DNA from: CAZAPG01 sp964486935
GTDB lineage: Bacteria > Chloroflexota > Anaerolineae > 4572-78 > J111
DNA length: 64,000 nt
Assembly: GCA_964486935.1 (NCBI GenBank)
Contig: CAZAPG010000030.1
Coordinates: forward strand, 1-64,000
Direction: 5' to 3'
This document shows, one piece after another, positions 40,541-47,873 of this stretch. The notes beneath the pieces were generated by a model. It was not told the origin of the DNA. It was given only the letters and a program-made list of their open reading frames with translations, and did no database searches. Made by a program: the position numbers and the translations under genes. Each line of letters starts with the position of its first letter. The first letter of the stretch is position 1.

Positions 40541-43500
40541 CTATTCAGAGGTAAAATCCTCTTCTTCCTTGGCCATCCATTCGTAGTGGTGCCAGCGTCG
40601 TTTAACAATTTCTTTGGCCTGTTGCAAAAGTTGCTCGGCTGCTTCGGGGTCAATTTGCTTTAGAATACGGTAGCGATTTTCATTGTAGAAGTAGTCGCCC
40701 AGCGGGGTGGTGGGTTGTTTAGAGTCAAGCTGCAACGGATTTTTGCCCTCTTCAATCAGGGCCGGGTTATAACGGTACAGCAGCCAGTGGCCCGACGTAG
40801 CCGCCAATTTTTGCTGCTCCAGCCCCTTGGCCATATCGTAGCCGTGGGCAATGCAGTGGCTGTAGGCAATAATCAGCGAGGGGCCGTCGTAGGCTTCGGC
40901 CTCTAAAAAGGTTCTGACGGTATGGGCGTCGTTGGCGCCCATGGCTATCTGGGCTACATAGATATGCCCGTAGCTGATGGCCAGCAGGCCCAAATCTTTT
41001 TTGGGGACACGTTTGCCGGCGGCGGCAAACTTGGCCACTGCCCCCAGCCCGGTGGCTTTAGAAGCCTGCCCCCCGGTGTTTGAGTAGACTTCGGTGTTGA
41101 GCACCAGCACATTCACGTTGCGGCCACTGGCCAATACGTGGTCCAGGCCGCCAAAACCAATGTCGTAGGCCCAGCCATCGCCGCCCACAATCCAGATGCT
41201 CTTTTTAACCAGAATATCGGCGATACTGAGCAGGTTTTGGGCAGCCGGGTCTTTAATTTTGGCCAGTTGCTTTTTCAACTGTTCAACCCGCGCCCGCTGC
41301 GCCTCGATGCCGGCCTCGTTCGACTGGTCGGCATTAAGCAGTTCCTGAGCCAGTTCCACGCCAATGGCCTCTTGCAATTGAACCACCAATTCGCGGGCAT
41401 ATTCTGTCTGTTTGTCAATGGTCAGGCGCATCCCCAGCCCAAATTCGGCGTTATCCTCAAACAACGAGTTGCTCCAGGCCGGGCCACGCCCCTGCTTGTT
41501 GTGCGTCCAGGGGGTAGTGGGCAGGTTGCCGCCATAAATGCTGGAGCAGCCGGTGGCGTTGGCAATAATGGTGCGGTCGCCAAAAAGCTGGCTCATCAGC
41601 TTGAGATAGGGGGTTTCACCACAGCCGGCGCAGGCCCCAGAAAACTCAAACAGCGGCTCCAGAAGTTGCACATTTTTAACGTTGGTAAAGCTGAGACCAT
41701 CGTGGCGCGGCGTTTCCGGCAGCGTTAAAAAGAACTCCCAATTCTCCCGTTCCTGGTCGCGCAGCGGCAGTTGTGGTTCCATATTGATGGCTTTGCGCCC
41801 GGTGTAGCTTTTGTTTTTTACCGGGCATACCTCTACGCACAGCCGGCAGCCGGTGCAATCTTCTACCGCCACTTGCAGCGAGTAGTGCTGCCCCTTTAGC
41901 TCTTTCCAGCGCGCTTCGGTAGATTTGAAGGTGGGCGGCGCGCCGGCCAGGGCGCTTTCATCGTACACTTTGGAGCGGATGACGGCGTGCGGGCAAACCA
42001 GCACGCATTTGCCGCATTGAATACAGATGTCGGGGTCCCACACCGGCACTTCCAGGGCAATGTTGCGTTTTTCCCATTGGGTAGTGCCGCTGGGGTAAGT
42101 GCCATCTATTGGCAGGGCGCTTACGGGCAGTAGGTCGCCTGTGCCGGCAATCATTTTGGCGGTAACATTTTGCACAAACTCCGGCGCTGGCGGCGGCACT
42201 ACCGGCGGCAGTTGGAGGGTGCTTGTAACTTTGCCCGGAACCTGCACCTGGTGCAGGTGGGCCAGGGTTGCGTCAACCGCGGCAAAGTTCTTTTGCACCA
42301 CGGCCTCGCCGCGCTTGCCATAGGTTTTTTGAATGGCCTCTTTGATTTTGGCAATGGCTTCGTCTCTGGGCAGCACGTTGCTGATGGCAAAGAAACAGGT
42401 TTGCATAATGGTGTTGATACGCACGCCCAGCCCCATTTCTCGGGCTACTTCATAAGCGTCGATAACGTAAAATTTTAGCTTTTTGTTGACAATGATTTGC
42501 TGCACCGTTTGCGGTAACCTGTCCCATACTTCATCGGGGCCATAGGTGCTGTTGAGCAAAAAAGTTGCGCCTTCAATGGCCGCGTCCAGCACGTTAAATC
42601 GCTCTAAAAAGCCAAACTGGTGGACGGCCACAAAGTTGGCCCGATTGATTAAATAAGTGCTGTGGATGGGCCGTGGCCCAAACCGCAGGTGCGAGATGGT
42701 GCGCGCTCCGGCCTTTTTAGAATCGTACACAAAATATCCCTGGGCAAAGAAGGGGGTCTCTTCGCCAATAATTTTGATGGAGTTTTTGTTGGCGCTAACG
42801 GTTCCATCGGAGCCAAGGCCCCAAAAAACGGCCCGCACCACGTTGGGCGGCTCAATATCAAAGTTGGGGTCGTAATCCAGGTTGGTATGGGTGATGTCGT
42901 CAATAATGCCCACGGTAAAGTGGTTTTTGGGCTGGCTTTTGCCCAGTTCATCAAAAACGCCCTTTATCATGGCCGGGTTAAATTCTTTGGATGAGAGGCC
43001 ATAGCGCCCGCCGACAATTCGCGGCATTTTGGCAAAGGTGGCCTCGCCGTTAGCCACGCCCTCGCTGATGGCGGTGACAACATCAAGATAAAGCGGCTCG
43101 CCGGTGCTGCCCGGTTCTTTGGTGCGGTCTAACACGGCAATGGCTTTGGTAGTGGTTGGCAGGGCTGCCAGAAAATGGGTAACGGAGAAGGGGCGATAGA
43201 GCCGCACCTTCACCAGCCCCACCTTTTCTCCCTGTTCAACCAGGTAGTTGACTGTTTCCTCGGTGGTTTCGCAGCCGGAACCCATCAACACCATCACCCG
43301 CTCGGCATCGGGCGCGCCCACGTAATCAAACAGGTGGTATTGCCGGCCTGTCAGCTCGGCAAATTTGTCCATGGCATTTTGCACCACGGCCGGGGTGGCC
43401 ATGTAGTAAGGGTTTACGGTTTCGCGGGCTTGAAAGAAAACATCGGGGTTTTGGGCCGTGCCGCGAATTACCGGCCTGTCGGGCGAAAGGCTGCGGGCGC

Positions 43501-44110
43501 GGTGCGCTCGTACCAGGGTGTCGTCAATCATGGCCCGAATATCTTCGTCTGACAGCTTTTCAACCTTCATCACTTCATGCGAGGTGCGGAAGCCGTCGAA
43601 CACGTGCAAAAACGGCACGCGGGCCTCCAGCGTGCTGGCCTGGGCAATCAGGGCAAAATCCATCACCTCTTGCACCGAGTTGGAAAAGAGCATGCCCCAA
43701 CCGGTGGCACGGGCGGCCATCACATCGCTGTGGTCGCCAAAAATAGAGAGCGCCTGCGCCGCCAGCGAACGGGCGGCAATGTGAAAAACGGTGCTGGTCA
43801 GTTCGCCGGCAATTTTATACATATTAGGAATCATCAGCAGCAAGCCCTGGCTGGCGGTAAAGGTGGTGGTTAGCGAACCGCTTTGCAGCGCGCCGTGAAC
43901 CGCGCCGGCGGCGCCGCCTTCGCTCTGCATTTCTATGACCAGCGGCACGGTTCCCCAAATATTTTTATAGCCGTAGGCGCTCCACTCATCGGCAAATTCA
44001 CCCATCGCAGAAGAAGGGGTGATGGGGTAAATTGCAATCACTTCGTTGGTTTTGTGAGCAACATAGGCCGCGGCCTCGTTGCCGTCAATTGTTACCTGTT
44101 GACGCGTCAT
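40541..44110 (-). CDS. nifJ: Pyruvate:ferredoxin (flavodoxin) oxidoreductase
   Basis: 1189 aa single-chain enzyme, the usual length. Converts pyruvate and CoA to acetyl-CoA, CO2 and reduced ferredoxin. Domains in order: pyruvate-binding (residues 1-410), gamma domain with the ILLGxGsD-type region (about 415-630), an 8Fe ferredoxin insert (CIQCGKCVLVCP and CTGCRLCVEVCP), and the TPP domain with CAGCGETPYLK and GGDGWAYDIGFGGLDHVL...NTGGQ. The ORF extends to 44158, but ATG 44110 has a perfect GAGGAG 7 nt upstream. Key anaerobic carbon node feeding ferredoxin. Confidence 0.96.
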   Translation of the reverse strand: MTRQQVTIDGNEAAAYVAHKTNEVIAIYPITPSSAMGEFADEWSAYGYKNIWGTVPLVIEMQSEGGAAGAVHGALQSGSLTTTFTASQGLLLMIPNMYKIAGELTSTVFHIAARSLAAQALSIFGDHSDVMAARATGWGMLFSNSVQEVMDFALIAQASTLEARVPFLHVFDGFRTSHEVMKVEKLSDEDIRAMIDDTLVRAHRARSLSPDRPVIRGTAQNPDVFFQARETVNPYYMATPAVVQNAMDKFAELTGRQYHLFDYVGAPDAERVMVLMGSGCETTEETVNYLVEQGEKVGLVKVRLYRPFSVTHFLAALPTTTKAIAVLDRTKEPGSTGEPLYLDVVTAISEGVANGEATFAKMPRIVGGRYGLSSKEFNPAMIKGVFDELGKSQPKNHFTVGIIDDITHTNLDYDPNFDIEPPNVVRAVFWGLGSDGTVSANKNSIKIIGEETPFFAQGYFVYDSKKAGARTISHLRFGPRPIHSTYLINRANFVAVHQFGFLERFNVLDAAIEGATFLLNSTYGPDEVWDRLPQTVQQIIVNKKLKFYVIDAYEVAREMGLGVRINTIMQTCFFAISNVLPRDEAIAKIKEAIQKTYGKRGEAVVQKNFAAVDATLAHLHQVQVPGKVTSTLQLPPVVPPPAPEFVQNVTAKMIAGTGDLLPVSALPIDGTYPSGTTQWEKRNIALEVPVWDPDICIQCGKCVLVCPHAVIRSKVYDESALAGAPPTFKSTEARWKELKGQHYSLQVAVEDCTGCRLCVEVCPVKNKSYTGRKAINMEPQLPLRDQERENWEFFLTLPETPRHDGLSFTNVKNVQLLEPLFEFSGACAGCGETPYLKLMSQLFGDRTIIANATGCSSIYGGNLPTTPWTHNKQGRGPAWSNSLFEDNAEFGLGMRLTIDKQTEYARELVVQLQEAIGVELAQELLNADQSNEAGIEAQRARVEQLKKQLAKIKDPAAQNLLSIADILVKKSIWIVGGDGWAYDIGFGGLDHVLASGRNVNVLVLNTEVYSNTGGQASKATGLGAVAKFAAAGKRVPKKDLGLLAISYGHIYVAQIAMGANDAHTVRTFLEAEAYDGPSLIIAYSHCIAHGYDMAKGLEQQKLAATSGHWLLYRYNPALIEEGKNPLQLDSKQPTTPLGDYFYNENRYRILKQIDPEAAEQLLQQAKEIVKRRWHHYEWMAKEEEDFTSE

Positions 44111-44278
44111 TACTTGGCTCCTCAGTATATAGTTACTTGATTTGCTATCGCAATACAATCTGGACCACGTTCTAAGAAACGCGGCGCGTAAGGCGTGAAA
44201 CGTGAATTTTCACCCGTGCCGGGCGCGGCCGGTACAGGTGGTTGATTGGAGACCGGGAACTGGCTGTCTGGGCTACAT

Positions 44279-44737
44279 TTATAGCTGGTTCCCATTACCC
44301 AGCGCCCGAACCAGCAAAATGGGCCGGTCTATCCGGTGCAATACACCGGCGGCAATGCTGCCGTAAAATACACGGGCCAGACCTGTGCGGCCATGGCTGG
44401 CCATAGCAATTAAATCCACATCAAGTTCGGCGGCGGTTTTAATGATCATTTCCACAACCGGCCCTTCAGCCATTTGCGTTTGGGCCTTGATGCCCTTCTC
44501 TCTAAATTCGCCCTGCCGGGCAGCCAGATAAGTTTTAACATCGTTGACTCGCCGCTCATAACTTTGCGGGTCTATGGTGGTGTAAAGGGGTTCCGGGGCC
44601 AGCACAATGGGTTCCGGCTCCAGCACTTCCAGAAAAATAACTTCGGAATTGTAGCGATGAGCAAGTTCCTCTACGTGGGGTAAAATCGATTCGGCCCGCT
44701 TTGAGCCATCCAGAGGCACCAGAATTTTTGAGTACAT
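44279..44737 (-). CDS. Universal stress protein (UspA family)
   Basis: 152 aa single Usp domain. ILVPLDGSKRAE at the N-terminus and the ATP-binding motif GRTGLARVFYGS (G-2x-G-9x-G-S type) near the C-terminus. Cytoplasmic stress or energy-state protein. A strong GGAGG precedes the ATG. Between the cNMP-fold gene and PFOR on the same strand. Confidence 0.93.
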   Translation of the reverse strand: MYSKILVPLDGSKRAESILPHVEELAHRYNSEVIFLEVLEPEPIVLAPEPLYTTIDPQSYERRVNDVKTYLAARQGEFREKGIKAQTQMAEGPVVEMIIKTAAELDVDLIAMASHGRTGLARVFYGSIAAGVLHRIDRPILLVRALGNGNQL

Positions 44738-44849
44738 AACAGCCCCTCCTACCTAAATATAAAGCGTGACCGTTTAGAGAGATGCTCCCCACGTATCACG
44801 CATCAACCTTGCCGCCATTAAACAAGAAAATTCAAAAGCATTTAAGAAT

Positions 44850-45335
44850 TCAATCATTTGAAGGCTGCGCCAGCATTTCTATTAGTTGCAGGCGGGTCGA
44901 AATAATCCGCTCGGTCATATCGATTCCGGCCCGCCTGACCAGGGCATACTCCAACTCATGGTCCGACCGCCACGCAGCCCGTATTCTTTCGGCGTCAAAA
45001 ACCAACAGGCGGGTGGGTTCTGTGGTGCGGGTCCAGGCCATTTTGCGCTCGGTTGGAAACAGCGACGACCAGCCAAAAAATTGGCCCGGCCCCAACTTGT
45101 TCATGGCTACCAACCCCTGGCCGGGTACATTTGTTTCAATAACTACCTGCCCTTGCTCAATCAGGTAAATGGCTCTGCCGGTGCTGCCTTTTTGGTAAAT
45201 AATTTCATTGGCCGGCAATTCCAGTTCCTGAGCCATAGCTGCCAGTTTTTTAAGATGCTTGTTATCCATATCCGCCGTTAGCGAGGCGGTTCTGAGCAGC
45301 GTCAGCGCTTTTAATTCAACCGTTGTTGTCATCAT
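44850..45335 (-). CDS. Stand-alone cyclic-nucleotide-binding-fold (CRP-N-like) protein without HTH
   Basis: 161 aa. A single cNMP-binding beta-roll (about residues 20-135; GSTGRAIYLIEQGQVVIE, LGPGQFFGWSSLF) followed by a helix; no helix-turn-helix domain. The phosphate-binding cassette normally reads GE..L...RxA; here the Glu is replaced by Trp (FGWSSLFPTERKMAW), so canonical cAMP binding is doubtful. It lies divergent from the formate dehydrogenase operon and may be a redox or ligand sensor acting with another protein. Confidence 0.85.
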   Translation of the reverse strand: MMTTTVELKALTLLRTASLTADMDNKHLKKLAAMAQELELPANEIIYQKGSTGRAIYLIEQGQVVIETNVPGQGLVAMNKLGPGQFFGWSSLFPTERKMAWTRTTEPTRLLVFDAERIRAAWRSDHELEYALVRRAGIDMTERIISTRLQLIEMLAQPSND

Positions 45336-45390
45336 TGGCCTCCATTTTATCAGGCGCTACTAAAGTAATCTGCTCAAAGCGGGCAATAAC

Positions 45391-45437
45391 CCTGGCGCCT
45401 GTTCGCCTCCAAAATCAAAAAATCTGGACGCGCCAGG
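45391..45437. repeat. Palindromic element upstream of the cNMP-fold gene
   Basis: CCTGGCGC (45391-45398) and GCGCCAGG (45430-45437) form an 8-bp perfect stem with a 31-nt AT-rich loop. The right part (TCTGGACGCGCC) resembles the right end of the MITE-like elements, so it may be a degenerate relative. Confidence 0.35.
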
Positions 45438-45505
45438 CCACCATTTCTATTTCTAAAATAACATAGCCGGCCCTGTTGTAGTAGTGTCATCTGTCTTTGT
45501 TATGT

Positions 45506-45630
45506 ATGACATTTATCATAAAAATTTCAACACGCAATGATTGTAAAAAAAAAGCCGCAAATATTATGACATATGTCAGCAAGAAAAATGACATGTGCCA
45601 CTACTGGTTGTGGCCCATTTGTGCTATACA
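45506..45630 (+). promoter_or_regulatory. Three CRP/FNR-like operators and promoter of nuoE-nuoF-fdhA
   Basis: Sites: ATGA-N6-TCAT at 45506-45519, a perfect TGACATATGTCA at 45567-45578, and TGACATGTGCCA at 45589-45600. The last two are 22 bp apart, and the proximal centre is 30.5 bp upstream of TATACA (45625-45630). The -35 region (TACTGG) is poor. The first site is 60 bp upstream and could act on the divergent cNMP-fold gene. These sites plus the palindrome at 45391 account for the 349-bp gap. Confidence 0.65.
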
Positions 45631-45684
45631 GGGAACAGCCGGTAAAGTTTATCGGCACAATGTATCAGGGGGTGCTCGATTCAA

Positions 45685-46227
45685 ATGAAACTTCGCTCTG
45701 ACGAGAAGCTTAAAAAGAATGTGTACCGGGGCGACCCGCTGGTGGCCGAGCCGCCGCCGGAACTTATGTCTATTTTAGATAGACACCGCGGCCAACCCGA
45801 TGCCCTGATTACCGTGCTTGAAGAGATTCAGCACCACTATGGCTATTTGCCCAGGAATCAGCTTGAATACACTGCCCGCGAGTTAGACTTTCCCTTAAGC
45901 CGGGTGTATGGCGTCGCCACATTTTACAACCTGTTTCAATTAACCCCGCCGGGCCGATATCAGGTGCGGGTTTGCAAGGGGACTGCCTGCCACGTGGGCA
46001 GTTCCGGCGCTATTCTGGATGACCTTAAGAAAAACCTGGGTATTGATGAGGATGAAACCACCCCCGACAGCCTGTTTACCCTGCAAACCGTGGCCTGCGT
46101 GGGGGCGTGCAGCCTGGCGCCGGTGGTGGTGGTTAACGAGCGCACCCACGGGCGCATGACCTCTGAAAAGGTGTGGCAGGCACTGGAGCATTTACGGGCC
46201 GAAGCCAACGGGGAGGAACTTGAATGA
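45685..46227 (+). CDS. NuoE-like [2Fe-2S] subunit of NAD-dependent formate dehydrogenase
   Basis: 180 aa thioredoxin-fold ferredoxin. The [2Fe-2S] ligands are in CKGTACHVGS and CVGACSLAP; the YGYLP and GVATFYNLFQLTPPGRY motifs are typical of NuoE/HndA/FdsG. With the next two genes it forms a soluble three-subunit complex that links formate oxidation to NAD(H), possibly also ferredoxin. Its stop overlaps the next ATG (ATGA). Confidence 0.93.
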   Translation: MKLRSDEKLKKNVYRGDPLVAEPPPELMSILDRHRGQPDALITVLEEIQHHYGYLPRNQLEYTARELDFPLSRVYGVATFYNLFQLTPPGRYQVRVCKGTACHVGSSGAILDDLKKNLGIDEDETTPDSLFTLQTVACVGACSLAPVVVVNERTHGRMTSEKVWQALEHLRAEANGEELE

Positions 46228-47801
46228 AGGCAATCATCAGAATTGGTATGTCCACCAGCGATATTGCCGCCGGCTCGGAAGCCACCCTCAGCGCCATTGA
46301 AACTTACGCCCGCCACCGCCAGCTACCGGTTATCATCAAGCGCACCGGCTCGTTAGGGGTTTGCCACCGCGAGCCGGTGGTTGAAGTAGAGATTGACGGG
46401 GCCTCGGTGCTGTACGGGCCGGTTACGCCGGAGCGGGTCAAACCACTGCTCGACCAGCATTTTGGCGCGGGCAGCCGGGGCGTATCGCCAGAGTGGGTCA
46501 TCAGCCGCCGGCCAGACCGCAGCGATTATCCCTTTTTGGGCAAGCAGGTACGGGTGACCACCCAGCTTTGCGGCTTGATTGACCCCTTCTCGCTGGATGA
46601 TTATTTGGCCCATCAGGGTTACCAGGCGTTTAGAAAAGCCCTTGCCATGCCGCCCGCAGAAGTGGTGCAGATTGTCAAAGATTCCAAATTGCGCGGGCGC
46701 GGCGGGGCCGGCTTCCCCACCGGCATCAAGTGGGAGTTGATGCGCCGGCGCGATGTGTCGCCCAAGTTTCTAATTTGCAACGCCGACGAGGGCGACCCCG
46801 GCGCGTTTATGGACCGGGCCATGATTGAAGGCGACCCGCACCGGCTGCTGGAGGGGATGTTGATTGCCGCCTACGCGATGGGCTGCACCAAAGGGTATCT
46901 CTATGTGCGGGCCGAATATCCGCTGGCGGTCAACGCCTTGCGCCACGCCATCAAACAGTTACAGGAATACGGGTTGACCGGCCAGAATATTTTGGGCAGC
47001 GGCCTGGATTTTGAATTTGTTATCAAAGAGGGGGCCGGGGCCTTTGTCTGCGGCGAGGAAACCGCCCTGATGCACTCCATCGAGGGCAAGCGGGGGATGC
47101 CGCATATGCGCCCGCCCTATCCGGCTGAACAGGGCTTGTGGGGCTACCCCAGCAACATTAATAATGTAGAAACCCTGGCCAGCATCCCCAGCATTATTTT
47201 GAAAGGGGCCGGCTGGTTTGCCGGACTGGGCACCGAGAAGAGCGGCGGCACCAAGGCTTTTGCCCTGGCCGGGGCTATCAAAAACTCTGGCCTGGTGGAA
47301 GTGCCTATCGGGATGCCCCTGCGCGAGCTGATTTATGATATCGGCGGGGGCTGCGCTAATGACCGGGCGCTCAAGGCCGTGCAGTTGGGCGGGCCATCGG
47401 GCGGTTGTATTCCGGCCAGTTTAATGGATACCCGCATTGATTACGACGATTTGAAAGCCACCGGCGCAATTATGGGGTCCGGCGGCATGATTGTGCTGGA
47501 TGAAACGGTCTCGATGGTGAATATGGCCCATTATTTTTTGACCTTCACCCAGAACGAGTCTTGCGGCAAGTGCCTGCCCTGCCGGGTGGGAACCCGCAAA
47601 ATGTTGAACATATTAGAGCGGTTGCTGCACGGCAAAGGCGACCCCGATGACCTGGCCCGCCTGCGCCGGTTGTGCCACACCGTGGGCAAAACTTCGCTGT
47701 GCGGCCTGGGGCAAACCGCGCCCAACCCGGTGTTGACCACGCTGCGTTATTTTGAAGAGGAGTATCTGGCGGCGGTGAAGACTGGGGCGGTCGCAACATA
47801 G
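46224..47801 (+). CDS. NuoF-like FMN/NADH-binding subunit of formate dehydrogenase
   Basis: 525 aa. An N-terminal thioredoxin-like segment (about 1-110) precedes the NuoF core: GRGGAGFPTGIKWELM (NADH/FMN binding), CNADEGDPGAFMDR, EETALMHSIEGKRG and the C-terminal [4Fe-4S] site ESCGKCLPCRVGT with a last Cys in SLCGLGQT. Unlike bifurcating HydB, it lacks an extra C-terminal 2x[4Fe-4S] domain. Coupled to the NuoE-like gene; a 12-bp intercistronic hairpin separates it from fdhA. Confidence 0.94.
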   Translation: MKAIIRIGMSTSDIAAGSEATLSAIETYARHRQLPVIIKRTGSLGVCHREPVVEVEIDGASVLYGPVTPERVKPLLDQHFGAGSRGVSPEWVISRRPDRSDYPFLGKQVRVTTQLCGLIDPFSLDDYLAHQGYQAFRKALAMPPAEVVQIVKDSKLRGRGGAGFPTGIKWELMRRRDVSPKFLICNADEGDPGAFMDRAMIEGDPHRLLEGMLIAAYAMGCTKGYLYVRAEYPLAVNALRHAIKQLQEYGLTGQNILGSGLDFEFVIKEGAGAFVCGEETALMHSIEGKRGMPHMRPPYPAEQGLWGYPSNINNVETLASIPSIILKGAGWFAGLGTEKSGGTKAFALAGAIKNSGLVEVPIGMPLRELIYDIGGGCANDRALKAVQLGGPSGGCIPASLMDTRIDYDDLKATGAIMGSGGMIVLDETVSMVNMAHYFLTFTQNESCGKCLPCRVGTRKMLNILERLLHGKGDPDDLARLRRLCHTVGKTSLCGLGQTAPNPVLTTLRYFEEEYLAAVKTGAVAT

Positions 47802-47802
47802 G

Positions 47803-47844
47803 GCCTATTGCGTATTTCGTGAGGTGACGCAATACGCAATAGGC
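47803..47844 (+). repeat. Intercistronic hairpin between nuoF and fdhA
   Basis: GCCTATTGCGTA (47803-47814) and TACGCAATAGGC (47833-47844) form a perfect 12-bp stem with an 18-nt loop. No T-run follows. It may stabilise or process the mRNA, or be a small repeat insertion. Confidence 0.6.
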
Positions 47845-47873
47845 GCCAAGGATTTTATCACGGAGCAATTTAT

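Noticed and set aside
44207..44220. GTGAATTTTCAC palindrome upstream of PFOR as another member of the operator family
   Set aside because: Arms are GTGAA/TTCAC rather than TGACA/TGTCA, the spacing differs, and no -10 lies at the 30.5-bp distance.
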